This document shows positions 36,211 to 46,290 of a DNA stretch of 64,000 nucleotides, piece after piece. Numbering within the stretch: the first letter of the stretch is position 1; every line of letters begins with the position of its first letter. The notes beneath the pieces were generated by a model. The model worked only from the letters and a program-made list of their open reading frames with translations. It was not told the origin of the DNA and searched no databases. This stretch comes from Diphasiastrum complanatum (taxonomy: Eukaryota; Streptophyta; Lycopodiopsida; Lycopodiales; Lycopodiaceae), in assembly GCA_029204225.1 (NCBI GenBank), contig CM055106.1:62001-126000 (forward strand). The letters are read 5' to 3'. Made by a program: the position numbers and the translations under genes.

Positions 36211-36263
36211 TGATTAACGAGATAGGGAAGGAGGATAGGACTAAAAGCATTAACGGGATGGGA
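36211..36263 (+). repeat. Direct repeat, left copy (pair at 37285-37333)
   Basis: TAACGAGATAGGGAAGGAGG followed by ATAGGACTAAAAGCATTAAC and GGGATGGGATG recurs at 37285-37333 with two substitutions. The two copies bracket the inverted-repeat element at 36384-37291. Confidence 0.85.
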
Positions 36264-36355
36264 TGATTAATGAATTACATAACGGGCCCTGGTCGGCTCG
36301 TTATGAGATTTTGGGGAAGCAAGCTCCCCCTCCCCCCCCCCCCCTCCCAAATCTC

Positions 36356-36381
36356 ATAACGGGCCCTAAAGGGCCCGTTAT
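36356..36381. repeat. Perfect 12-bp-stem palindrome
   Basis: ATAACGGGCCCT and its reverse complement are separated by AA. Longer inverted sequence (GTTATGAGATTTTGGGG versus CCCAAATCTCATAAC) surrounds a poly-C tract at 36325-36347, so the whole 36296-36381 block can fold back on itself. Confidence 0.85.
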
Positions 36382-36383
36382 CT

Positions 36384-37291
36384 AACGTTATTAGCACCTT
36401 TTTTTTTAATATCTCATATATTGTGTATTCATACGATTTTAATACCGTATGAATACATCTTAATTGTGTGTCTAATTATACTTCTGCGCACGACAATATC
36501 GCACAAGAGCAAGTTAAAAATAATGCAAGAAGCAAACGAGTAATCTATGCATCTTGCGTTTTCTCCTGTGCGATTCCACCAGCATTCTGCGTTTGTTGCT
36601 CTGTTCTTTCTGACATCAGGATGAGTTTATTATTATTCTCAGAGTAGTGACAAGTTTCAAGTTCTTTTTTTCCCTCTCAATTCTAATAGACAATCTGTTT
36701 TTGAAATTTTATGGATTATCTACTCCACATTATGCTTTCAATAGAGCAACACATACAAACGCTCATAATGCTCAATCTGCAATCGTTTCCATGGATGCAA
36801 TCGGAGTAACGCTTCTATGACAAACTGCAACATGCTGAAAAATGGCCTCCTAACTAGATTACATAGAAACATCCAACAATTCATCACGTGCAATAGACTC
36901 CAAAATAAGCTCACCGTTAGGATCATTGATCAACTTCTTCCCGATTGACATCATCCATAAACTCCTAGGTCACAATCCGAAGATCCAAGGCAAAAATTGA
37001 AGCAATGCAGGGCAAAAAAACACCTCAAGCCCAAGGAAACCAGTCCAGACAGACGATGGATCACAGATCAGGCAAAAATGCGGAAGCAAGAGGATCGAGC
37101 AACATGCGAGGAAACCAGCCCAAAGAGACGATGGATCATAGATCAGGCAAAAATAACGAAATAATATACATGAATGTCATATAAATACATAAATATTGTA
37201 TAATATACGATGTGCAACCAAAAACATACACCCGATTACGACATATTATTGTCACTTTGAATTTCGTTAAAACTCAAGGTGCTAATAACAA
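36384..37291. mobile_element. Candidate non-autonomous TIR element
   Basis: GTTATTAGCACCTT at the left (about 36387) and its exact reverse complement AAGGTGCTAATAAC at the right (about 37276-37290) bound about 900 bp of AT-rich noncoding DNA. Weaker T-rich inverted similarity continues inward. No transposase is seen. The target-site duplication is not clear. Confidence 0.45.
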
Positions 37292-37459
37292 GATAGGGAA
37301 GGAGGATAGGACTAAAAGCATTAATGGGATGGGATGGGAAGGGACGGGACGGGGCGAGACGATGTGAAAGGATTAATGGGATGGGATGCGAGATCGTTCA
37401 AGGGAGGAGAGCTCGGACCCAAATTTTGATGTGCGAGAGAGCAACAGCAGGAGCAGGCC
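37292..37459 (+). other. Purine-rich upstream region of the host gene
   Basis: GGGAT/GGGAC-rich tandem sequence (37326-37385) follows the right direct repeat and precedes the first in-frame ATG at 37460. It may belong to the promoter or 5' UTR. No TATA box stands out. Confidence 0.35.
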
Positions 37460-38356
37460 ATGGCCATGGCAATGACGACAAGAACAACGTTAACAGGACG
37501 AGGAGGAGAAGGAGAAGTAGGCCTTGGTTTCAACCCCAACGACGATCGTCGTCATGGCAGCCTCTTCTTCTTGTTCCTCTCTGCCGATCCTTCTTCTCCT
37601 CCTCCTCCTCCTCATCGATCTCTACTTTTTTGCCCTCCTCGCCTCATCATCAGACCCACAAATGAATACGCCCTCTCATCTCCTCCTGCTTCGCTCAGTT
37701 GTACTACTGCTGCTCTTCTTCCTCCTTCCAGAGGTCATCCTCGGATGGACGTCACCAGAAAGGAGGCACTGTGGATCAACAACAATCGGTTCAATCCTCA
37801 TTGGGTTCGTGCCAGGCTACCTGTCATGCTACAATTTCAACAACGGAAGCCATCCGCTTTTTCAGCACATCGGGGCTCGGGTATGCTTATTATTTCTGTC
37901 ATACTCTTTTTAACTCGCCAGCACTCCGTGGCTGGCTGAGGGGAGATGAATTTGTAGAGATGCTTAAATCCACATTGACAATCCTTAACCATGTTTCTGA
38001 TGCATTCTGGTTTACCCTTAGGGCATGCAGACAGACTGGTTAGAATGGAGCAGCTCTGGCAGGAGTTTTTCATAGATCCATCGCAGTGGTGGGACAGTAG
38101 ATTGACTAAGGTGCGCCACATTTCAGGCTGCACTTGCTTTGGCTAATCACCTCTTACTTGAATTTTATTGTTGCTATGATATAATGGGTATGAAGCCGAT
38201 TGGTTTGTGTAGTCGTTTTCCTTTAAGTTGAAGCTTTGACTGTGATCTGTATAATTTATACAGAAAAGTCCAAGGCATCCGGACTTTAAACATAAGAGGA
38301 CGCTTGAGGTTCTATGGGTTGATGGTTGGCTCAATCCCTCCTGGGTAAAAGCAAAG
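37460..38356 (+). CDS. Upstream exons with OSB-type PDF motifs
   Basis: The PPR frame is open upstream of 38357 to 38264 and joins two further exons through GT-AG introns: exon 1 up to 37880, intron 37881-38030, exon 2 38031-38110, intron 38111-38263, exon 3 from 38264. Every junction keeps phase. Exons 2 and 3 together encode LWQEFFIDPSQWWDSRLTKK then SPRHPDFKHKRTLEVLWVDG and NPSWVKAKM. This is a full PDF motif as found at the C terminus of organellar single-stranded DNA-binding (OSB) proteins. Exon 1 encodes half of a second motif (RKEALWINNNRFNPHWVRAR, residues 100-119). No OB-fold domain is visible, and the region before residue 90 is low-complexity. The true 5' end is uncertain: CCTTCCAG at 37724-37731 may be another acceptor. 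Confidence 0.7.
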
Positions 38357-40975
38357 ATGGCTTCTATGACATTGGGTCATATACAATCTGGTGATGGATT
38401 GAGATCACGGTATGGTTTTAACCTCAAGTGTGCGGGTGTGAGATTACCACATGTCCTCCTTTTTCTTGCTCTTTCAAAATTGACACTTGTTCATATTTCT
38501 TTATCATCATTATATGAATCATGCAGGGTGCCCGACTCCTTTTGCAATGGTGATAAGCTGAGCAAACTCTGTGAGGAGGGACGCTTGAAAGAGGCCCTAC
38601 ATATGTTGGAGCTTATGGTCCAGCAAACTACTAAACCTCCAATTCATGCCTATGTTTGCCTTTTGAAGGGGTGTTCCAGAAGGAAGGCCCTGGCGGAGGG
38701 CAAGAAAGTGCATGCCCTTATAGTCCAAAGTGTACTTGATTCAAATATTTTCTTAGCAAACACCCTTGTTCACATGTACTCCAAGTGCGGTAGTGTGCTG
38801 CATGCACACAAAGTATTCAAGAACATGCCTCAACACAATGTGTATTCGTGGACTGCTATCATCTCAGCATATGCTGATAGTGGAGAAGGTGAGGAGGCTA
38901 TTAATTTATTTCAGCAAATGCAAGAGACGGGCTTAGCACCAGACAAGGTTCTGTTCGTTGTTGTCTTAAAAGCATGTGCCAGCCTAGCAGGCCTGGAACA
39001 GGGCAGAAAGCTCCACTCCGACATCATAAAAAGAAGCTTCCAGTCGGATGTGGTTGTGGGAAGCACCCTTGTTAACATGTATGCAAAATGGGGGTGCACA
39101 GAGGACGCCCGTGAGCTGTTCGACAACTTGAGTGAACGAGATGTGGTTTCATGGAATGCTATGATTGCGGGATATGCACAGAATGGTCTTGGCAAGGAGG
39201 CCCTTGCTCTGTATGAGCAAATGAAACAGGAAGGCATGCAGCCAAACAATGTCACGTTTGTTCTTCTCCTAAAAGCATGTGCCAGCCTAGCGGCCCTGGA
39301 ACAGGGCAAACAGCTCCACTCCGAGATCATGAAAAGAGGCTTTCTGTCGGGTGTGGCTGTAGGGAACATCCTTGTTGACATGTATGCAAAATGCGGGTGC
39401 ACAGAGGACGCCCGTGAGCTGTTCGACAACATGAGTGAACGAGATGTGATTTCATGGAATGCTATGATTGCGGGATATGCACAGAATGGGCTTGGCAAGG
39501 AGGCCCTTGCTCTGTATGAGCAAATGAAACAGGAAGGCGTACAGCCAGACGATGTCACGTTAGTTCTTCTCCTAAAAGCATGTTCCGGCCTAGCCGCCCT
39601 GGAACAGGGCAAACGGCTCCACTCCGAGATCATAAAAAGAGGCTTTCAGTCGGATGTGGTTGTGGGAAGCACGCTTGTTAACATGTATGCAAAATGCGGC
39701 TGCCCAGAGGGCGCCCGTGAGCTGTTCGACAACATGAGTGAACGAGATGTGGTTTCATGGACTGCGATGATTGCGGGATATGCACAGAATGGGCTTGGCA
39801 AGGAGGCCCTTGCTCTGTATGAGCAAATGAAACACGAAGGTGTGCAGCCAGACAATGTTACGTTAGTTCTTCTCCTAAACGCATGTGCCAGCCTAGCAGC
39901 CCTGGAACAGGGCAAACAGCTCCACTCCGTGATCATGAAAAGAGGCTTTCAGTCGGATGTGGTTGTAGGCAGCACCCTTGTTGACATGTATGCAAAATGC
40001 GGCTGCACAGAGGGCGCCCGTGAGCTGTTCGACAACATGAGTGAACGAGATGTGGTTTCATGGAATACGATGATTGCCGGATATGCACAGAATGGGCTTG
40101 GCAAGGAGGCCCTTGCTCTGTTTGAGCAAATGCAGAGGGAAGGCACGAAACCTAACAAGGTCACATATATTAGTGTTCTCTCTGCATGTGCCCATTCTGG
40201 CCTAGTAGATCAAGGTCGTTATTTCTTTGATTCCATGTGTAAGAATCAGGGTGTCACACCAACCAAGGAACACTATGCGTGTATGGTTGATCTTCTAGGG
40301 CGTGCAGGGTGCTTGGCCGATGCTGAGCTCTTTATCAACAAAATGCCAATTCAGCCTGATATTGTGGTTTGGATGACTTTGCTTGGTGCTGCTAGAAACC
40401 ATGGCCATGCGGAGATAGGAAGACGTGCCTTTGATCGTGTCGTGCAGTTGGACCCAAAAAATGCTGCACCTTATGTGCTGCTATCAAACATCTATGCAGC
40501 TGCTGGTAAGAAGGATGAGTTAGCAAAGATCAGAAATCAAATGAAGGAGGCAGGTGTCAAAAAAATGCCTGGGTGCAGCTGGATCGAAGTTGATAACCAA
40601 CTGCATGCCTTTGTTGTAGGTGATGCAACTCATCCACAAAGCAAGGAGATTCACGCTGAACTGGATAGATTGGTTGGGTTGATGAAGATGGCAGGGTATA
40701 AACCTAATTTAAGCTTTGTGCTGGATGGTGTGGAGGACGAGGAGAAGGAGAATGCTTTGTGTGGACATAGTGAGAAGCAGGCCATTGCTTTTGGGCTCAT
40801 CAACACGCCTTTTGGGACACCTATTCGCATCAAAAAGAATCGTCGGGTGTGCGGTGACTGTCACAATGCCTCAAAGATCATCTCAAAAATTGTTGGGCGT
40901 GACATCAGTGTGATGGATGCAAACAGAAACCACCATTTTAAGGATGGCTTCTGTTCCTGTGGAGATTATTGGTGA
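38357..40975 (+). CDS. PPR-DYW organellar RNA-editing factor
   Basis: This 872-codon open frame encodes a PLS-class pentatricopeptide repeat protein with E and DYW domains. After EEGRLKEALHMLELMVQ come P-L-S triplets. Four are near-identical 101-residue units starting with the L motif at about residues 205, 306, 407 and 508 (KACASLAALEQGK, MYAKCGCTEDARELFDNM, SWNAMIAGYAQNGLGKEAL). The E region and PG box (KKMPGCSWIEVDNQLHAFVV) follow. The DYW deaminase has H804-x-E806 and C832-x-x-C835, ends GDYW, and keeps all zinc and catalytic residues. Such proteins bind organelle RNA and convert C to U. Bases 38410-38526 look like a 117-bp in-frame intron (GTATGG...CATGCAG) whose removal gives LRSRVPDSF. 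The frame continues upstream into PDF-motif exons, so 38357 may not be the real start. Codons are intact to the TGA, so it is probably a live gene. Confidence 0.95.
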   Translation: MASMTLGHIQSGDGLRSRYGFNLKCAGVRLPHVLLFLALSKLTLVHISLSSLYESCRVPDSFCNGDKLSKLCEEGRLKEALHMLELMVQQTTKPPIHAYVCLLKGCSRRKALAEGKKVHALIVQSVLDSNIFLANTLVHMYSKCGSVLHAHKVFKNMPQHNVYSWTAIISAYADSGEGEEAINLFQQMQETGLAPDKVLFVVVLKACASLAGLEQGRKLHSDIIKRSFQSDVVVGSTLVNMYAKWGCTEDARELFDNLSERDVVSWNAMIAGYAQNGLGKEALALYEQMKQEGMQPNNVTFVLLLKACASLAALEQGKQLHSEIMKRGFLSGVAVGNILVDMYAKCGCTEDARELFDNMSERDVISWNAMIAGYAQNGLGKEALALYEQMKQEGVQPDDVTLVLLLKACSGLAALEQGKRLHSEIIKRGFQSDVVVGSTLVNMYAKCGCPEGARELFDNMSERDVVSWTAMIAGYAQNGLGKEALALYEQMKHEGVQPDNVTLVLLLNACASLAALEQGKQLHSVIMKRGFQSDVVVGSTLVDMYAKCGCTEGARELFDNMSERDVVSWNTMIAGYAQNGLGKEALALFEQMQREGTKPNKVTYISVLSACAHSGLVDQGRYFFDSMCKNQGVTPTKEHYACMVDLLGRAGCLADAELFINKMPIQPDIVVWMTLLGAARNHGHAEIGRRAFDRVVQLDPKNAAPYVLLSNIYAAAGKKDELAKIRNQMKEAGVKKMPGCSWIEVDNQLHAFVVGDATHPQSKEIHAELDRLVGLMKMAGYKPNLSFVLDGVEDEEKENALCGHSEKQAIAFGLINTPFGTPIRIKKNRRVCGDCHNASKIISKIVGRDISVMDANRNHHFKDGFCSCGDYW
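38968..40175 (+). repeat. 303-bp tandem repeats within the PPR gene
   Basis: Units begin at about 38968, 39271, 39574 and 39877, exactly 303 bp apart. Each encodes one L-S-P triplet. Identity between units is very high at the DNA level, indicating recent unequal exchange or gene conversion. They also create long antisense open frames that are not genes. Confidence 0.95.
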
Positions 40976-41049
40976 TGATAAGTTGAAAAAAGCTTATTTG
41001 GACAGCAGGCAGAAGGCTTGTGATGATAAGTTGAAAAAAGCTTATTTGG
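40973..41049 (+). repeat. Short direct repeat spanning the PPR stop codon
   Basis: TGATGATAAGTTGAAAAAAG followed by CTTATTTGG occurs at 40973-41001 and again at 41021-41049, a 48-bp period. The first copy begins with the TGA stop of the PPR gene. It lies in the presumed 3' UTR. Confidence 0.9.
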
Positions 41050-41385
41050 GAGTTGTTTGGCAGCCTTGGTTGTCACACTTCTAACTTCACAATGATGGCC
41101 AAGGTTGATCACTCATATGGTGTATTCTTATTAGTCTTTTGAAGACAATACAAGTTTTTGACCCCCATTTTCTTCCACTTTTGCTTTTGAGGTTTTTTGT
41201 TGATGTTACACCGGACCAACTTTATTGTAAGATTGACTTTCATTCATTCTTGGTTTTTTTGCCAGACTACTTTCCCTACCCACAATTAATTTTTAGCCCT
41301 TCGTTTGAGAAATAGTATACCTTGTTTTCAAAGTGAGTCTTAAATTGCTTCATTTCCAAATCTTAAATGTGTGCTCAATGACATG

Positions 41386-41390
<5 letters not shown>
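41050..41390 (+). other. Probable 3' flank of the PPR gene
   Basis: AT-rich noncoding sequence without a recognisable gene. The 3' UTR of the PPR gene should end in this interval. Confidence 0.45.

Positions 41391-41468
<78 letters not shown>
41391..41468. repeat. Compound (CT)n(CA)n microsatellite
   Basis: About 48 bp of CT run directly into about 30 bp of CA. Confidence 0.98.
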
Positions 41469-41470
<2 letters not shown>

Positions 41471-41629
41471 CATATTTTCTATTGATCAAATTAGTATTGT
41501 TTTCACATTTTGCAATTTTTTTTATCTAAACATGGATTAATGTTATGCGTTTCAAGTAAATGCTAGATAGATATTATTGTTTTGTACTTAACATAGTATG
41601 GAGTTTGTCCTTCTCAAGGGAGGGGAGCA

Positions 41630-42012
41630 ATGTAAGTAAACCTACCTAATGGATCTTATTGATCTCTCAAGATGGATTTCTAACACCTATTTTGCAACTC
41701 TGTGATGTTGTGGATTGATGGATGAAAGCATGAGCTAATGATCATTCTAATGTGTGATAGCATGATTAAGAAATAACAATACATCCACAATCAAGCATAC
41801 AATGGCAAAATAGGAGAGCTTCACAAAGTAAGAAAAATGGAAGAGGAGGTTTCTCTTCTCTCTCTCATTTTCTATTCTTACAAATGAAAAGTGATTACAA
41901 AGTGGTGTCACATCTAGACAAAGCTAGGATTAGGGTTTTTGACTCACCCAAAAACTATGTGCCATAACAACTTAACTATCTTAAAAAGTTAAATGCCAAA
42001 ATGCATTTAAAA
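41630..42012 (-). mobile_element. Possible Y-related LTR remnant
   Basis: It starts TGTAAGTAAACC and lies directly downstream, on the minus strand, of a Y-ORF-like coding remnant. That is the same arrangement as Y1 and Y2. It has a CTCTCTCTC patch and text like AGCATGA and CAAGCATACAATGGC that recalls Y LTRs. The right border is unclear. Confidence 0.3.
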
Positions 42013-42420
42013 CTACTTGGGTCCTTTCTTAAGAGAAATATTCGGTGGTGAAGCATGCTTCATGGAGCCCGTTCTAGCTGTTTGCCCTTTTGTATCTTCG
42101 GCATTGCGAACCTTTCGGTGGGTGTCTACATTGATGCAAACGAAATGGGTCCACAATGTGCTGTGCATCGTGGATTGCGAGCGGATTGGGCCGAATGTCG
42201 GGTGCGTATTTTCAAGGAAACTTGTCGTGTACCATCTTTTCAACCTCGCGATATTAACAAATGACGTGGTAGACAAGCGATGGTAGGTCCGGTACAGAGG
42301 CATCTGATCCACAATGGTCGACGTTTTGAAGGCTTTATTAGGGTTAAAACAGTACTCGCCAATACATAAGTCCCACCTAGTATCCACCTTGGCAGTTGTC
42401 AGCAAAGTCTCCACGTTCAT
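42013..42420 (-). pseudogene. Third, diverged copy of the Y extra-ORF domain
   Basis: An open minus-strand frame of 135 codons contains TRWDLCIGEYCFNPNKAFKT, VDQMPLYRTYHRLSTTSF and LKRWYTTSFL. These align with TKWDNFLPSIFFDVNKALPS, VEDQLPIARVYYRTALLS and the WVDQDWL region of the Y2 protein. Spacing is conserved, so the relation is real though sequence identity is modest. It shows the Y domain belongs to a wider family. Confidence 0.6.
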
Positions 42421-42920
42421 ACTTTAGGAGATCATTCACATTGTTTGGGCTGTCCCCACACATGTGAAAACTTCACAGGATTGTAGCTGAATTCAATTGA
42501 TTATGGTTCAGTATCAGCAGAATCCTAGCTAGATCCTACATGATCCTTAGCCCCATAACGTCTAGAATAAGATATTCAGTGCCTGGTCACAAAAGATCTA
42601 CGATGATCTCTCCTGACAAAAGACCTACATTCGCATAGAGTCCTTTGTGTTATCAAATACCTTGAACAAACTTTAAATAGGGTTTAGCTTCACTACGATT
42701 AGAATTTAGTAGTCCTCTCCTTGCAATCATACTTCTAAGAGCCTGAAAAACTCTCATTGGCTGAGGAGTATGGGGTGATCGAGACGGGCCCCGAGATTGG
42801 AAGCGGCGTTACCCCGATCACTCACGTAAGGGTAGTGTGGGCCCTTTTCTCGTTGTGGATCTTTCGACAAGACCAATCTCTCGACGAAAAATTTGGCCTA
42901 CATTGGTGCGTCCGGGAGTG
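42421..42920 (+). mobile_element. Possible LTR end with PBS-like site
   Basis: Sequence ending GGCCTACA (42902) is followed by TGGTGCGTCCGGGAGTG (42904-42920), which has the TGG start of a primer-binding site, though I cannot name the tRNA. CTTTAAATAG at 42671-42680 could be the TATA box. The left LTR border is not visible. Confidence 0.3.
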
Positions 42921-45091
42921 AATCCAAGATGAATCTCTTGTCTGGAGCAGGAACTATCCACTTTGTGTTAGAACCTTAAAACAAAACCACCATCTATTGC
43001 TAGAAAAGTTGTTTGTGTTCATGTTGTCTTTAGGCTAATTGCACCAAGGTAAGGCCAACATCTGCACACACAACCTTAGTAGATCTGTCGAGAGTCAAAG
43101 TTGGGCTCATGAGTCTGTCTAAGAATAGAGTTTAAAGTTTAGCTACCAATAATAAACAGCATCAAATTCAAAAAAATAAACATTTAGACATAAAAGACAG
43201 TTGGAGGATCAAACAAAATTAAAGTTTGTAAGAATGATGAGCGCTCTTTACTCACATGAATGCTACTCTATTCTAATATCATGTCATCAAAAATGTATTT
43301 TGGCAAAAGCTTGAGCTATTTTCAAAGAGTGGGCATTCTCAATCGACATATGCTTTAGGTTCTCAAAACAAAGTATTAATGTTGAAGTTCTTTCTCGATT
43401 GTACTACTTGAAGCATAGTCTAATACAAAAAAAGTTGTTCAAGATGGTGTAAAAAGGAAAGAACAAAACACGCAGAAGCACTACATATTAACCTATTTGA
43501 AGCCTAAAAATATTTTCAATTTTCTCTTCTGATCTTGAAATGAGCCTCTGTGCAGCAGATAGCCGATCCAATATCCTCCATTGTCTAAGCGAAAAATTGC
43601 AAGCCATTCTGTGGACATCAAAACTAAGTCCTCTCTAGACCTCTGAATTTTGACACTTCTAGAACCTTCCAAAAATAGTAATATTACTATTTAGGCCTTT
43701 ACACAAGTGGGAAAACTTATCTCTAAGTTTATTTATGAGTTTTGGCCCCAAATTGCCAATAATAGTGAAATAGTAAGTTCACAAATTTTCACACTCCACA
43801 CACCCGGACAAAAGGAACAAACAACAAACCAACCGCCACATCACGACCATGGAGTGGGAGCATCTATGGCCAAGGAAGAGATGACGACAAAACCAAAGGA
43901 GAGCGAGACAACGAGACGAGGCCAAGGGTGAACCAAGGGGAAAAACAAGCACTAGGATCCAATAACAAACTAAAAAAAGTCATCAAAAGAAGCCAAAAAA
44001 ACTGAGCCCAAACACAACCATAAAAGGCTCAATGCAACGACGCAGAGAGAATACATGTATAGAGAATAAAGTACCAAAAAAGTACTATAGAGCAAAAATT
44101 GAAACATGTATAGTTCCAAAACTAACGGCCGAGTAAGGGCTTGTATTTGTTTCTAGAAAATTTTAACCAACAAAAAGCAAACAATGAAAAATAATCCAAA
44201 TTTTACTAATTTTTTTGATTGTTGTGTTACATCTTATTGAAATTGATTGCTGCAATGTCTGTGATCTGTAGTCGAGTATCTAGGTCCTGCAATTGAATGC
44301 ATAATGTAGCACACTTCCGCACAAATCAAGCACACACATACCATGCTTTGAATGCTATTAACATCAGATGTATGAAGAATTTTGTGACAATTCAAGCTAG
44401 GAAGCTGTCTACAACTTTTCTGCTGTCTAGTATTGAGCCGTTTTTGGATTAAAGAGGTTAGAATTGATATTTTCAAGTTTGAATAGAGGATGTACAGAAT
44501 TCTGATAGTTCACACGTGGAAATCAGAGTACTTCATTTTATTCTATCTCCTTGATGCTACGTCCAAAGGTAGTGACATTACAGCTTGTTGGAAAGCTAGA
44601 AGAGCCTCCTTTCCACTGCAATTGTTTTCAAATCAATTTGATGATCCTAGTGAGAGTAATTAGCTCTTGAAGAAGGGTAGGGAGAGACCCAAAACCCGAG
44701 TGGACACTTTTTGGTTTGTTGATACAGTTGCTTGATTCATCATTTCCAATCTATGTACTCAATCAAAGAAAGAATTGGATAAGACAAGTTTGCGTTGTCA
44801 TAGTCACACCATTTCACACAAAGGTTGTGTTCGAGTTGCATGTGTGTTTCTAGAGTGTTTTTCATTCATTTTAAACTCATTGACATCAGACTTGTAAGTG
44901 CTTCATCAGTAGATAGAGGCTAGATCCAGATTCAAAGTGATTGATTTTCTGTTGTGAGCTAGATCTCACATTTTTAATTGCAATTTTTCAATAGGTTGGA
45001 TCACCATTCAAGTTAGATCCTAGATTGTAACGATAATAACATATTCAATTCCATTTCTTGTTGTCTAGTTTACAAGGAGTCTTCACATTCA
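42921..45091. other. Unassigned; upstream of copia D
   Basis: No gene or clear repeat boundary is seen over about 2.1 kb. The last several hundred bases should hold the LTR and leader of copia D. I could not locate its primer-binding site. Confidence 0.35.
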
Positions 45092-45995
45092 TGGCATCTA
45101 TAGGAATTTTTTTTCTTAGAAGCTAGTGAGAGACTAGATACCTCCAACTATTCAGTTTGGAAGGATAGAACAGAATCTTTGTTGATTCTTTATGGTGTAA
45201 TGGACATAATATTAGGAATTGAAGTTGAAGCTTGTGATGAGGCTCAAAGGTTCAAGAAGAGATCAAGGATTGCTCTTCATGTTATTAAAATGAACATCTC
45301 TGATGAGATGTCGAGAGAAATAAGTTCTTACAACTTGGCCAAACAGGCTTGGGAATCCCTTAAGAAATTTTTTAAAGCAAATATCACATCAAGACTTCTT
45401 ACTCTTAGAAATCAGATCTTTTCTAGTTTTCAAGGAGCTGATGAAAGTGCTTCAAGTTTTGTATTGAGAGGTAAAGATCTTCACATAGAGATAGCATGCA
45501 TAGGAGATACTCTAGAGAACAGTGAACTTGCTCAAGTAGTCCTTAATGGACTTAGAGAAGAGTATACAAATCTTGTGCAAAATTATGCTATCATGGAGGA
45601 GCTACCAACTTTGGAGGCTCTTCATTATGTTCTTATTGTTGAAGAAAGCAGGCAAAAGAACAAGCTGTTGAAGATCAACACACTTTCAAGGAAGGATGGT
45701 GGTTATGGCAAAGTTAACTTTGCCAAGGACAAGTCAAGAGGGAGGAGCAAGAACAAATTTTCTCAAGCCTTCTCCAAGGACAAATCAAAGGACAAAGACT
45801 ATGGAGGAGTAGAAGATGATTCAACTTATTCTTCTATCTTCAAGAAGAAGACTCAAGAAGATCAAACCAATTTTATCATAGAAGATTCACATGCAAGTGA
45901 AGGACAAACATCTCTCATGATGTCTAGTTTCTCCTCTACTCCTTTGATTGATGTATCTTGGTATATTGATAGTGGAGCCTCAACTCAAGCTGCAC
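45092..45995 (+). pseudogene. Copia D gag and protease start
   Basis: An ATG at 45092 leads, after a frameshift in a T-run, into ERLDTSNYSVWKDRTESLLI. A UBN2-type copia gag follows: ILYGVMDIILGIE, AKQAWESLKKFF, SRLLTLRNQIFSSFQG and LNGLREEYTNLV. A Lys/Ser-rich stretch, without a clear zinc knuckle, leads to protease WYIDSGAS (about 45960). Homology stops at 45995 where minus-strand copia sequence begins. The 276-codon main frame is otherwise open. Confidence 0.9.
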
Positions 45996-46290
45996 AGCCA
46001 AAGATCTGAACGTGCGTCAGATTGGGCTTTCTACCCCACCATAGTTCGTGTAGTGTCATGTGAGGAACACTAGATCTGCCTATCCTGTTCTGGACATAGG
46101 CAGTTGTAGCTATTGCTTCAGCCCATAGCATTGTTGGTGCCTTCAAGTAGGCCATCATGCACCTTGCGGCTTCCATGGGTGTCCTATTCTCCTTTCGGCA
46201 ATACCATTGTATTGTGGTGGCGTATAGGATGCAGTCCTTCTATGAAGGATTTATCGATCATTGCAGAAGTCAGCGAAGCAGTACGCCTAA
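45996..46290 (-). pseudogene. Copia integrase fragment
   Basis: The minus strand gives SYTPPQYNGIAERRIGHPWK then ARCMMAYLKAPTMLWAEAIA, TTAYVQNRI and KPNLTHVQIFGCAA, the second half of copia integrase. It lies end to end with copia D protease (opposite strand) and with the RT of copia E. Confidence 0.88.

Noticed and set aside
37524-37913. Leu-rich 129-residue frame resembling a signal peptide or membrane protein
   Set aside because: It overlaps, in another frame, the exon that carries the PDF motif and splices in phase to the PPR gene. The Leu runs come from CTC/TCC repeats.
38911-40164. Long minus-strand frames opposite the PPR gene
   Set aside because: They repeat every 303 bp with the PPR units and are antisense shadows of a strongly supported gene.
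38968-40175. CRISPR-like array
   Set aside because: The regular repeats are whole coding units of 303 bp without spacers, in a plant nuclear gene.
43707-43931. Small basic plus-strand protein
   Set aside because: No recognised motif, no conserved neighbour and composition like the surrounding noncoding DNA.
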